From the NCBI GenBank assembly GCA_922989275.2, contig OV277864.1, positions 46,065,550-46,129,549 on the forward strand: a stretch of 64,000 bases of DNA, written 5' to 3'. Shown piece by piece: positions 45,442 through 55,748 of the stretch. This DNA is from Gari tellinella. Lineage: Eukaryota > Mollusca > Bivalvia > Cardiida > Psammobiidae. The first letter of the stretch is position 1. Each line of letters starts with the position of its first letter. Position numbers and translations under genes: made by a program. Below the pieces are notes generated by a model. That model was not told the DNA's origin, made no database searches, and saw only the letters and a list, made by a program, of their open reading frames with translations.

Positions 45442-45687
45442 CAGTGGACAATCTGTTATTCTTTCCCGTTTAAACGCAAACGTACGCAAACGCAAAGCAC
45501 TAAAACGTAGAAAAGAACACATTTTGGACAATTCTGATAATTCTTGTTTATCTTGGTGGCAAACAGTTTGGAGCCTGATCAGACGCCGGGTTACCCGGCG
45601 TCTGATCTGGCTCCAAACTGTTTGCACTGCAAATAATAGTTTTAGCGTAAACGCGTTTATTGGGAAAGAATAACACATTCTCCACTG
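45442..45687. mobile_element. F1 MITE, near-intact
   Basis: CAGTGGACAATCTGTTATTC to CACATTCTCCACTG, flanked by TA, complete PalA. Followed at 45700-45885 by a decayed F1 in the same register, ending CGCTTCTCCACTG. Confidence 0.9.
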
Positions 45688-45889
45688 TAATAACCATCTC
45701 CAATAGAGAAGACGTAATTATTTCCCTTTTCCCTTTATTTTAATCTGAGTGGCATACATTTTTAGCCTGATCAGACACCTTTTTACACGGCGTCTGATCT
45801 GACTCCAAACTGTTTGCAATGGAAATAATGCATACAGTTTAAGCGTAAACACGTTTATTGGTAAAGAATAACCGCTTCTCCACTGTTTA

Positions 45890-46760
45890 AGAAGGGTTGA
45901 CTTTGGTATCCAATGCAGGTAGTGTGCATGTTATAGAACTTGAATGAAAAGCAAACACCAAGTTTTTTTTTATATTTATAGGGGCATTCGTAACCCACTT
46001 ATATCTGGATATTGCAATGATCTCTTCCCATGTACTTGGGCGAATGAGTTGTGGAGATATCACCGAGTGTAAAAAAAACAGTACAAAGTCCACGTACGCT
46101 TATGGCAGAATCATCCAGCATAACAGAGAGTTACTGCAGGAGTTAACCCACAGTTTTTCTTCGGATAAATGGAGATGACCAAACCTAGCATCATGTACAA
46201 CCATTGATTACATGGTAGACTCATGCAATGTACATTTTGCGAGTTTCAAACACCACCTAACTGCTTTACATATAGAACAATGATTTTGCAAGCAGTTCAG
46301 ATCCTGATCAGGATTCAAACTATTTGAGACTCATAACGATATTACATTTGTCAATTTACCAAAGAATAAAGTTTGAAAAATAAAAGCGACAATTATTAAC
46401 GCTGATAACATCAATGACGTTAATGGGTTAACATTTCAATTGCCAGAACGAGGTATTTGCATGTAAACTGTTTGGTACTCGTAATACAGAATATTTTCCA
46501 AAAAGAAATAAAAAACCTGTGTATTTGGCTTCAAATTGCCAAAGGTACATTTTAGCAGACTAAATTAAAATTGTTTGAGAAACGGTCCCAACATACATGT
46601 ACGGTTAATTTGGCAGTGAAAGGGTCAATAAATAAATAACCGCAAAACCTGCATGGCACGCATATTTATGACTAAGTGTTTTTATTTCGCCAGCATGCCA
46701 CTGTCTCGGAAACATCTCTTTATGCGAAACTAGCAAATGGCAAAGGCATGCACAGTTAAT
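45890..46760. other. unassigned DNA with F2a remnant
   Basis: CAGTTCAGATCCTGATCAGG ... AATGACGTTAATGGGTTAA at about 46294-46431 is a shortened F2a. Otherwise nothing recognised. Confidence 0.4.
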
Positions 46761-46768
46761 TTTTGGTA

Positions 46769-46940
46769 CAGTAAACATCCTCTATCACTGCCACTGAACT
46801 TTTGAATAATTGAAGATTCTAAAACAGGTCACAGGTTAAAGAAATATGAATGTAAAGCAAAGTACATTGTAGAAGCTCCAATAAACGTTTTCTGCTTTGC
46901 ATTCGTTTTGCTTTAAGCAGTCACATGCCGTACCCTTAAT
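46769..46940. mobile_element. degenerate F8 MITE with PalB
   Basis: CAGTAAACATCCTCTATCAC at left. PalB at about 46850-46920 (GAATGTAAAGCAAAGTAC / GCTTTGCATTCGTTTTGC). Right end not found. Confidence 0.5.
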
Positions 46941-46983
46941 GAGATCGGGCCAATGTCGGCCAATATCTGAAACCAAGATAGCA

Positions 46984-47070
46984 ATCGGCCATTCTCGTCA
47001 ACTGTCGACCAGTTCCGAACCATGCTAAGCATGGTTCGGAACTGGTTGACAGTTGACGTGAATGGCCGAT
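46984..47070. repeat. GC-richer near-perfect hairpin
   Basis: 43-base arms: ATCGGCCATTCTCGTCAACT then GTCGACCAGTTCCGAACCAT then GCT, facing the complement after a single A, with two mismatches. Belongs to neither PalA nor PalB. No flanking terminal repeat seen. Confidence 0.75.
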
Positions 47071-47575
47071 AGATGCACGTAAAGTACCGATTTTGGATCG
47101 ATATTATTAGGAGTCCTCAACCTTAAGTAGTCGTACTACTGCATTACACGTATGGCCACTCAACAAAAAACACCGATGGTTATTTGTAATGGCAGGCGGT
47201 TGCTTTAAGCATATTCAACGTACATGTGAATACAGAATCTTTACTGAAGTGTTTGCTTCATTATGTAACACATTTCCTACAAACCAAAATCAAACTTTCA
47301 TGCGTGTGATTGCTCCATTTTACGCGTTTTCATTGTACAACGTAATAAAACAGAAATTTAATTATGAGTTAACGAGCATATACAATTATTTGGCATGACT
47401 TATGAGCGTTCTTAGTTTTTGTTCCATCAAACCAGCATCTGCTTAAACGTGTCGTCATCAAATAGTCCAATTTCATTGTAATGTTCTTACAATAGAACAA
47501 ACAAATGCAAGCATCAAACGGTTTGGATCAATTTTAGACACTAATGCCTGGGCAACTGTTTCTGAATCAAAATTT
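47071..47575. other. unassigned DNA
   Basis: A 69-codon ORF at 47189-47398 shows no domain. No element recognised. Confidence 0.3.
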
Positions 47576-47578
47576 GTT

Positions 47579-47830
47579 TTAACTCATTGAGCCCTAGTGA
47601 CGCATATATGCGTCCTTAACCAAAAGTGTACATGTGAAGCGTACACTTGTCTAATGCAAATAGTGAAGTCCCTGATTAGGGGGCTCCTGCAGAAGCCCTA
47701 TAATCAGGGACTTCACTGTTTGTCATTTTGCAATATATTGTAAGAAAACAACCCTAAATAGTCTAAAAAGGACCAGCCTTTATTGTAAAAGAGAATTGTC
47801 TATTGTAAGTTTCAGGAGATAGTGGGTTAA
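47579..47830. mobile_element. F3 TTAA-type MITE, complete
   Basis: TTAACTCATTGAGCCCTAGT to GAGATAGTGGGTTAA. PalA-type hairpin at about 47658-47722 (GTGAAGTCCCTGATTAGGGG and complement). Includes the direct phrase GACGCATATATGCGTC. Confidence 0.8.
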
Positions 47831-48490
47831 GCAAACGAAGCTGGTTTGTTTGCGTGATATACGGTGACCCTTGTTTTGCTATTATCCTATCTGCTTAGAC
47901 TGAAATTATGTCTTCAAAGATAATCCGATTTAGAATATACATGTACATGTTCACGTAAATTTAATTTAAAAACATAAAATCGAGTGACAGTTTGAATTAG
48001 GGTTGGAAGCCGAGTTACTGACTGATCTGAGTCCAAACTGTTGGCAGCCTTAGCGCGTTAAGGATTATCCAATGAAGAGAGAGGGTTTCTTCATTAACTA
48101 AACGCAAACGCTTTGCAATACAAAATGAAAGTTAAATATTGACTACATGTATATACATGTAGTTTTATCTGAATGGCAAACTGTTTGAAAACTGGTCAGA
48201 CACCGAGTTCCCGGACGTATCATCTGGCTCAACACTATCTACAGTTGATATAAGAAAGGTTACATAAACGCATCTATGTACATGTACATGTATTTGGAAA
48301 GTACATGTATAGTGTATTTTTGTCTGTAGCAGCTACAGCAAAACAAAATACCGTGTCGGAGTTTTATTACATGAGATCCTTAGTATGTGAGAGGTAATCA
48401 TGCTACAATGTACATGTAGCATACCTATTACTAATATATCTGTGTTGCGTCATTGATTCTCACGCATCGCATACAGTGTAGATCCTTTAA
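47831..48490. other. unassigned DNA, ACATGTA runs, dispersed repeat copy 1
   Basis: TACATGTA runs at about 48145-48160 and 48277-48310. From about 48330 to 48480 is one of three related copies (see 50055 and 50469): TTATTACATGAGATCCTTAG ... GTTGCGTCATTGATTCTCAC. Confidence 0.45.
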
Positions 48491-48494
48491 GTAT

Positions 48495-48640
48495 AATTTA
48501 ATCCCTTTTACTACCATGACGTCATCATTTTAAAAAATTATCGTCTGCATTTATTTCTCAAATAGAAATTTTAGGTATGCTGATTTAAGAAATATTGAAA
48601 TGAGAGGCAAATAGTTTGGATTCTGAAACCCGGATTCGAA
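48495..48640. mobile_element. F2a left part, truncated
   Basis: TTTAATCCCTTTTACTACCATGAC with TGACGTCA at 48517-48524 and GTCGTCTGCATTTATTTCTC-like text. It ends within the first PalA arm at AATAGTTTGGATTCTGAAAC. Confidence 0.55.
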
Positions 48641-48673
48641 CATACGACTTATACTGCACCACGCACATTTCTT

Positions 48674-48929
48674 CAGGGCTGCCATAAGTTGACATGAAAA
48701 ATCCTAAGACTTCCAAATTTGAATTCCCCAAGTGCGATTTTACGAATCGTACCTTTACCCCCATATCCTTTTCCTTAATTTGTTGACATGCGACTACTTA
48801 AAGCAGGATGTAAGTAAAGCAGAATGCGCCTTAGGGCGCATTCTGCTTTACTTTCAGCCTGCTTTAAGCTACCATGTACTGGGGAAAAATCCGGAGATTT
48901 AGGAAAAATCCGGAGCAATTGCAGCCGTG
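48674..48929. mobile_element. hAT-like MITE (family H) with PalB, second copy
   Basis: CAGGGCTGCCATAAGTTGAC to GCAATTGCAGCCGTG. PalB at about 48800-48868 is near-perfect (GTAAAGCAGAATGCGCC / GGGCGCATTCTGCTTTAC). TTTCTT occurs on both flanks. Confidence 0.65.
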
Positions 48930-49077
48930 TTTCTTTTCAATTTGTTGAGGCATTGCCTGTTTCATTGCAAAAATTAGGTAAGGAGACTTCAACCTCATAT
49001 TCGAATGCCCCGTTATGCATCGAATGGTTAACCTGTTGCCTTCCGTTTGCGACTTACATGTAATTAGTTTTTAAAAA

Positions 49078-49443
49078 CAGTTTGGATTCAGATTAGACGC
49101 CGCGTAACGTAGTGTTTGATCTGCACCCAGACTGTTTTATATTCTTCATTATGTTTTTTCAATTATGTAACAAATCGTATACCTGTTAGGAGTACACGTG
49201 TTCTATGCAAACAGTGTAGACCCTGGTCAGAGGTCTCAAGCAGGAGTCTGACTGATTGATTGATTGATTGATTGATTTTATTTTGGCAATAGAGGCGTAA
49301 CATGGAAAGTCCACCGATAAGGGTCTACACAATTTGTAAATGTGTATGTTTGTGTTAAAATCACACTAAATAGTAAAACGTGGACTAGACTTAATTCAAA
49401 AATGGAATCGTGCATTAAAAGTTTCAGGGGTGAAGGAGTTTAA
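49078..49443. mobile_element. decayed PalA hairpin and truncated F3 with (TGAT)n
   Basis: PalA (AGTTTGGATTCAGATTAGAC / GATCTGCACCCAGACTG) at about 49078-49136. An F3 from about 49183 has its hairpin broken by (TGAT)5 at about 49251-49275, then continues to TTTCAGGGGTGAAGGAGTTT. Confidence 0.5.
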
Positions 49444-49575
49444 TTAAACAACAAACTGAATTTGAAAACAGCAGTATAGAATGTCTTCTGGTTGGACTGT
49501 AGAGCAATACAACAACAGTCTGTAGACACTGTTATTGGCATTTGATTGCTGTATAGAAAAAAATCTGGCATCGTA

Positions 49576-49821
49576 CAGTGGATAATCTGTTATTCTTTCC
49601 CGTTTAAACGCAAACGTACGCAAACGCAAAACGCTAAAACGTAGAATAGAACAACTTTTGGACAATCCTGATATTTCATGTTTATCGTGGTGGCAAACAG
49701 TTTGGAGCCTGATCAGACGCCGGGTTACCCGGCGTCTGATCTGGCTCCAAACTGTTTGCACTGAAATTAATAGGATTAGCGTAAACGCGTTTATTGGGAA
49801 AGAATAACAGATTCTCCACTG
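49576..49821. mobile_element. F1 MITE, near-intact
   Basis: CAGTGGATAATCTGTTATTC to CAGATTCTCCACTG, flanked by TA, complete PalA. Its minus strand stays open through both ends (139 codons), giving a spurious ORF. Confidence 0.9.
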
Positions 49822-49837
49822 TAATTCGTTAATGATA

Positions 49838-50043
49838 CAGTACACTCTGTCTATTACGACCACTAAAATGAAGTCTTATTGATTGCAAAAAATACTGGTG
49901 TTAGTTTAAAGCAGGGTGAAAGTAAAACTAAAAGCTCCTAAATGAGCTTTCCTTTTTTACTTCCACATTGTTTTAACCTGTCACCTGTCTTTTACGACTT
50001 ACAATGAACACCATTTCTTGGTCGCAATAGAAAGGTTTTACTG
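49838..50043. mobile_element. F8 pogo-like MITE with PalB
   Basis: CAGTACACTCTGTCTATTAC to GCAATAGAAAGGTTTTACTG. PalB at about 49905-49980. Lies 16 bp after the F1. Confidence 0.7.
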
Positions 50044-50054
50044 AATCAAGTCAG

Positions 50055-50690
50055 GTACAGTAGAGACGGCATTGTTCTTTGCCAATTAACTAGTTTGTAC
50101 TAAACCAACTCTGCAGCTCAGAAAACAGGGGGGCAGAATGCCATGTCGGCGTTTTATTACATGTTTTCCTCCGTCTGTAAGAGATAATCAAGCTATATGT
50201 AACATATTACTAATTCATCTATGTTACGTCATTGAAGGAGAAATGCCCTCACACATTCGTACCGTATAGTAGAGAATACGTTATTCTTAGAAAATGATTT
50301 ACTTTTGACATGTATGACTGTTCATTTTAATCTGAATGGCAAACAGCTAGGAGTCTACTCACACACCGAGTTACCCGGTGTCTGATCAGGTTCCAAACTG
50401 TTTGAAATGGAAATAATAGTTTAAGCGTTAACGCGTTTATTGTAAAATAATAACGTATAATTTATCGTACATTGGAGACAAAATTGTTCTTTCCAAATTA
50501 GCACGTTTGTACCAAACCAAGTCTGCAGCTCTGAAAACAGGGGAGCAGACTGTCATGAAGACGCTTAATTACATGTTTTCTTCCGTCTGTAAGAGATAAT
50601 GGAGCTACATGAAGCGTTTTACTAATTCATCTGTGATGCGTCGTTGATAGCATGACTCTCGTGCATTCCATACAGTGCACGCTTCTATGA
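50055..50690. repeat. direct repeat of about 200 bp (copies 2 and 3) flanking a decayed F1
   Basis: Bases 50055-50270 and 50469-50690 share TCTGCAGCTC(A/T)GAAAACAGG, then TTACATGTTTTC(C/T)TCCGTCTGTAAGAGATAAT. Between them (about 50270-50465) is a degenerate F1 with PalA. A third copy is at 48330-48480. Confidence 0.65.
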
Positions 50691-50695
50691 TACAG

Positions 50696-50918
50696 TTAAC
50701 TCATTGAGCCCTAGTGACGCATATATGCGTCATTTTCCAAAAGTGTACCTGTGAAAAGTACACTTGTCTAATGCTTATAGTGAAGTCCTAGATTAGAGGG
50801 ATCCTACAAAAGCAGGGACTTAACTGTTTGTCATTTTGAAATATAGTATAAAAACAACCCTAGACGGAAATGGACACCCTTGATTGATAACTGAAAGTCT
50901 CAGGGGATAATGAGTTAA
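50696..50918. mobile_element. F3 TTAA-type MITE, hairpin shortened
   Basis: TTAACTCATTGAGCCCTAGT to GGGGATAATGAGTTAA. Very similar to 47579-47830, but the hairpin has lost part of an arm. Confidence 0.75.
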
Positions 50919-51119
50919 AAGTATGATCCAAAGTATTTGTCACGAGATGTCCCTTGCAAACAGCTGGAATCATATCAGACACATGGTGATTCGGTGTTTG
51001 ATCAGTTTCCAAACTGTTTGTCACCAAGATAAAAAAAACCAAATGATAGCCCTTCCAAAGAGATTTCATTTTCTACATTTTATTGTACTGCGTTTTTGTT
51101 TAAACGGGTAATACATGTA

Positions 51120-51365
51120 CAGTGGAGAACCTGTTATTCTTTCCCGTTTAAACGCAAACGTACGCAAACGCAAAACACTAAAACGTAAAAAAGTACAACT
51201 TTTTGACAATTCTGATAATTCATCTTTATCTTGGTGGCAAACAGTTTCGAGCCTGATCAGACGCCGGGTTACCCGGCGTCTGATCTGGCTCCAAACTGTT
51301 TGCAGAGAAAATGATAGTTTTAGCGTAAACGCGTTTATTGGGAAAGAATAACAGATTCTCCACTG
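51120..51365. mobile_element. F1 MITE, near-intact
   Basis: CAGTGGAGAACCTGTTATTC to CAGATTCTCCACTG, flanked by TA, complete PalA with one mismatch (TTTCGAGCC). A decayed F1-like stretch precedes it (about 50930-51110). Confidence 0.9.
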
Positions 51366-51570
51366 TATTCTCCACAGAAGCGGTCATTAGAAACAAAAAA
51401 GAGCAGTTAAACCCCAAATACACGCAAGCTCATCTATATTTCTCGTGGTATTGCACTATTTTAGAGACATAATTAGAAAACAAAAACTCCAGTCTCATTT
51501 ACGAATCCCCCGTTGTGCAACCAATATTTAGATAATAATATAACAAACCGAATTTGAAAACACGGCGGTA

Positions 51571-51802
51571 CAGTCGAAATTATGTTACCCTTTCTAAATA
51601 AACGCGTTTATACTTAAACAATAATGATCCATAGCAAACAGTTTGGAGCCAGATCAGACGACGGGTAACACGGCGTCTGATCAGGCTCCAAACTGTTTGC
51701 TATTCAGATAACAATAAAGCGTCAGAACTTTCCCAAACATGATATTTCTACATTGTGTCGCTTTGCGATGTATTTGCGTTTAAACATGAAAGAATAACGA
51801 TT
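51571..51802. mobile_element. F1 MITE, diverged
   Basis: CAGTCGAAATTATGTTACCC to AACGATTTCTCTATTA. PalA at about 51636-51702 with GACGACGGGTAACACGGCGTC. Confidence 0.65.
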
Positions 51803-52084
51803 TCTCTATTACAATTATACATGTACATTTGTGTCTATAGACTGGCTCGTGGAGAAATAAATAAACATTCTTTAGACAGTGTAATTGTCTGATTGTGGTA
51901 CAGAAACACAATCGGCATGATAATTATTTGATGGTGGTTAATGCAGGTGATGTTGTCAAACACGATAAAGGTAACGAAAGTCGATAGAAAAACTGTTTTC
52001 AGTGACCATAACGTTCAGAACCTGGGATGCAATAAAAAACGGCTGATGTTTTACTGTGGCCCCAGAGGAGCTACGAGTACATGT

Positions 52085-52331
52085 ACAGTGGAGAATCTGT
52101 TATTCTTTCCCGTTTAAACGCAAACGTACGCAAACGCAAAGCACTAAAACGTAGAAAAGTACAACTTTTAGACAATTCTGATAATTCATGTTTATCTTGG
52201 AGGCAAACAGTTTGGAGCCTGATCAGACGCCGGGTTACCCGGCGTCTGATCTGGCTCCAAACTGTTTGCACTGCAAATAATAGTTTTAGCGTAAACGCGT
52301 TTATTGGGAAAGAATAACAGATTCTCCACTG
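52085..52331. mobile_element. F1 MITE, intact reference copy
   Basis: CAGTGGAGAATCTGTTATTC to CAGATTCTCCACTG, flanked by TA. Order: TIR; GTTTAAACGCAAACGTACGC; AAAGCACTAAAACGTAG; PalA at 52203-52269 around CCGGGTTACCCGG; TTTTAGCGTAAACGCGTTTA; TIR. Plus strand open for 78 codons, minus for 107. Confidence 0.93.
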
Positions 52332-52357
52332 TACGAGTACATGTATGTTCCCAATTA

Positions 52358-52577
52358 CAGTAGAGGAGACGAAATTCTTTCCCAATAAACGCATTTACGC
52401 TAAAACTGTTTTTTCCAACGCAAACAGTTTGGCGCCAAATCAGGCACAGGGTAACTCTTTGCCCCTAAAATTGAAAAAGATCGTGAGAAATGTCAAAAAG
52501 TACTTTTCTACATTTGTATGCAATACGTTTGCGTTTCGCATACATTTAAACGGAAATGAATAACGTCTTCTCCACTG
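52358..52577. mobile_element. F1 MITE, diverged, reduced hairpin
   Basis: CAGTAGAGGAGACGAAATTC to AACGTCTTCTCCACTG, flanked by TA. The first PalA arm is decayed and most of the second lost. Lies 26 bp after the previous F1. Confidence 0.75.
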
Positions 52578-52579
52578 TA

Positions 52580-53600
52580 CATAACGTGTTTCCGCTTAAA
52601 GCTTAATTTCCTATACAAACATATTTCAGCCAAATCAGAAGCTTGTGATGTTTGATGCCAGTGCCAACTTCAACACTGAAATATGACCCATAAACACACA
52701 CCTCACTTCGGGCTGATGAATTTGGTTGAAAGAAAGAAGTTGCATCGACTTTTTTTTTATATAAAACTTTTATCGTTGGAAGCGACAGCAGGTTATAACT
52801 GAGAAACATGTACAGTATAGACCCTATATTGAGTTCCAATGCCTCATAATTACACCGGGTTCATGTTTTTAATATTTACCCTAAATTGACCGGAATTAAT
52901 TGTTCATTGATTTTTGATCATCCGTTAAGCTGCAAAATAATACCATCTCTGGAAGAAACTGAACTTGGTTGGTTAGGATCCGTTTTTAGTGAAGTGTATG
53001 GTCTTTTTCAGCACTGAGAAACGAAATAATATAAATGTTCAAATTTTAAATAGGAGGGTAAATTAAGCCACAAATTAATAATTGCTACCAACGTACATGT
53101 TACCATCCTTATGGTTTGCGTTCCAAGTGAAAATTCCTAAACTGGTTAACCCTTTCTATTTTTGAAATCCAATTTATTTATATTTTGCAATTAGTGTAGA
53201 CTCTGATTACGGAACTCCTTAAGAAGCCCTTGTGGTCGTTATAGAGAGGGTTTGCTGTAACCTCTTTCAGTGCAAATTAACACGACGGTAGATCAGGATC
53301 TATATTGTTCGATACTCGTATAGCAGTAAATAAATGTATTTTATATCAAAATGCCTACCTACTTAAACTTAAGTACAAAAAAGAGCAGACTATATTTTTC
53401 AAGCAGGCGAAATTATGAGTGTGACAGAATGATTATGATGTCATAAATGGCAGTGACAAGAGACGACAACCAAACATGACCCAAAATATATTACTGTTAA
53501 ATTAATGTTAGTACACATAATTATGCTAATACGAGTATAAAGAAAATATAAACTGCTCCATAGGAACGAATAATAAACAAAATTAAGATTTTGGAATCAT
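52580..53600. other. unassigned AT-rich DNA with F3 trace
   Basis: F3-like TTAACCCTTTCTATTTTTG at about 53147 with a decayed hairpin to about 53250. No gene recognised. Confidence 0.35.
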
Positions 53601-53603
53601 GCT

Positions 53604-53831
53604 TTAACCATTTCACTTTCAATGACCTAAAAAAGCGCATTTGCAAACAGTTTTGATTGCGTCTGATAAGGATCAAAACTGCTTGATACTCGTTTGCAAA
53701 TTTCTTCAGTCATAATGCCTTAAATTTAAATTTGAAACTATATAGTAGAAAACAATATTGAAGCAGACGACATTATGGCGGTGAAGGGGTATATATTTCA
53801 TAATGAATTAATAAATAAATTAAAGGGTTAA
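53604..53831. mobile_element. F2b TTAA-type MITE
   Basis: TTAACCATTTCACTTTCAATGAC to ATTAAAGGGTTAA. The hairpin is shortened to GTTTTGATTGCGTCTGATAA / GGATCAAAACTG. GAAGCAGACGACATTATGGC is the family hallmark. Confidence 0.7.
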
Positions 53832-54290
53832 GAAATAGAGGATCTTGTATGGGTGCCCATTATTTATCATTTTTAATAAACGACTAAAATAATATGACGC
53901 GATCCTTGGTGAGCACCATGTTCATTTTAGTCAACGAGTTTATTGAAAATGATTACATGTAATAATGAGCACGAATGAGAGAATCTTTTTATCACATAAC
54001 AATCTTAAGCACCTATTAAATTGATTGAAGCCGTAGTTTGTAAACCTCCGCCATATAGATTTTCCACCAAATAGTTACGATGTTAACGTTAACGTCATAG
54101 CAAATGACGTCATTTGTTGACCCGCTACATGCAACACTTGTGGGCGAACAGGTTGGTCTGGAGCCGAAAAAACGATATCCCACTTGTGGATTACCATATT
54201 TATGCAATGGCTTTATGAAACTCCCAGATCGCAGATTATATGATAAACAATTTTACGATAGTAATGTCTTGAGAGACGCATTGTATTAAC
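53832..54290. other. unassigned DNA
   Basis: GTTAACGTTAACG and AAATGACGTCATTTG (CRE palindrome, TGACGTCA at 54105-54112) stand out. ORFs of 61-63 codons on both strands over 54016-54289 are complementary shadows with no domain. Confidence 0.35.
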
Positions 54291-54520
54291 TTTAACCCAA
54301 CATTGTATACATATGCTTTTTTACGCCTCTAATTATTTCTACTCTAAGAAAAGTTGTCCCTCATAGAATGCTTGTCAAGTATATTTCGAGACGATAGCTT
54401 GAAGCTGATTTGAAATAAAGCCGAATGCTGCTTTAAGAACATTCTGCTTTATTTTCAACATTCTTTAAGTTGTCACCTAACTTCAAAACTACCGGGTATA
54501 AAAAGGTTATTAGATAAAGA
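54291..54520. mobile_element. F4-like element with PalB
   Basis: TTAACCCAACATTGTATAC near 54292. PalB at about 54410-54470 (GAAATAAAGCCGAATGCTGC / GAACATTCTGCTTTATTTTC). Right end TACCGGGTATAAAAAGGTTA. Confidence 0.5.
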
Positions 54521-54557
54521 GTTGAAAGGGACATACTGATTGCGTATCACACAGGTC

Positions 54558-55019
54558 ACCTCGTGATAAAGTTTAACGTGCGGTTTTTACCCCTTCATCG
54601 CCATATTGTCGTCTGCTTCAATATTGCTGTCTGTAATATTGTTTCAACGTTAGATTTAAGGCAGTTAACTAACGTAATTGCAAAACAAGTGGCAAACGTA
54701 ACGCAGTGTCTGATCAGGATCAAAACTGTTTGCAAACGTGCTTTAACCCTTTGAACCCTAGTCCCGCATATAGGCGTCATTTTCAAACAGTGTACATGTG
54801 AATAGTACACTTGTCCTATGCAAACAGTGAAGACCCAGATCAGAGGGCTCCGAAAGGAGCCCTCTGATCAGGGTCTTCCCTATTTGTAATAATGCCAAAC
54901 ATTGACAAAAACAACCCTTAAAAGTCAGAAATGGACTATACCAAAATGGAAATAGGAATTGTTCATTTAATGTTTTAGGGAGGAAAGAGTTAAGGCGCCG
55001 CTGAGAGTGAAAGGGTTAA
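54558..55019. mobile_element. F2b element split by a nested F3
   Basis: The left F2b text (CATCGCCATATTGTCGTCTG ... CAGTGTCTGATCAGGATCAA ... TGCAAACGTGC) runs to 54742 and resumes at 54994 (GGCGCCGCTGAGAGTGAAAG, ending GGGTTAA). The intervening block is a complete F3 flanked by TTAA. Confidence 0.7.
54743..54993. mobile_element. F3 TTAA-type MITE nested in F2b
   Basis: TTAACCCTTTGAACCCTAGT to GGGAGGAAAGAGTTAA. Near-perfect hairpin at about 54828-54890 (AGACCCAGATCAGAGGGCTC and complement around CGAAAGG). Confidence 0.85.
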
Positions 55020-55132
55020 ATCATTGGAAGAAAGCAGAAACTAATGACGTCCTGATTAGTTGACCTCCTGTCACAAGGTAGCTACAAAACAGCCTGTTTG
55101 ATTCGAAAATACCTTTGTAGCGCAGATACGTA

Positions 55133-55378
55133 CAGTGGAGAATCTGTTATTCTTTCCCGTTTAAACGCAAACGTACGCAAACGCAAAACACTAAAACGTA
55201 GAAAAGAACAAGTTTTGGACAATTCTGATAATTCTTGTTTATCTTGGTGGTAAACAGTTTGGAGCCTGATCAGACGCCGGGTTACCCGGCGTCTGATCTG
55301 GCTCCAAACTGTTTGCACTGCAAATAATAGTTTTAGCGTAAACGCTTTTATTGGGAAAGAATAACAGATTCTCCACTG
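55133..55378. mobile_element. F1 MITE, near-intact, 370 bp upstream of the ligase gene
   Basis: CAGTGGAGAATCTGTTATTC to CAGATTCTCCACTG, flanked by TA, complete PalA. It is the nearest repeat to the promoter of the ligase gene. Confidence 0.92.
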
Positions 55379-55667
55379 TATTAATGATGTAGTGCGGGTA
55401 CATGTATTTGCAAGATAAAAAAATTTATGGTTGGTCTACTTTTTAACTTTGAAACACAGTGTACGTGTATTATGGATTTAAGCGAATTTAAAATATAAAA
55501 ATCTGTAGATGACTTGATCGAGGATGCGATTACTGAAAAGTTAGAAACCCATTATCTTTGTTCTGATTACATTGCTGTGTACATGTAGTTTGTTTATGCA
55601 TGCTCATCACTATATCAACCTCAATATAATGGTCGGTCACGAATGAATACACTGTACATTTCAATCA

Positions 55668-55675
55668 TATAAAAG
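55668..55675 (+). promoter_or_regulatory. TATA box candidate of the ligase gene
   Basis: TATAAAAG, 74 bases before the ATG at 55749. Transcription would be expected to start around 55695-55705, near CCTCAAGTCG. An in-frame TAA at 55677-55679 closes the frame upstream, consistent with a short 5' UTR. Confidence 0.45.
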
Positions 55676-55748
55676 ATAAACGGCATATCACACCGCTGCC
55701 TCAAGTCGTTTTGCATGTGACAGAGAAAGATTCTCAATAAGATTTAAA

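Noticed and set aside
49444..49863. 139-codon minus-strand ORF and similar 78- to 119-codon ORFs elsewhere
   Set aside because: They are translations of F1 elements: same peptide in many copies, running from TIR to TIR, with no domain.
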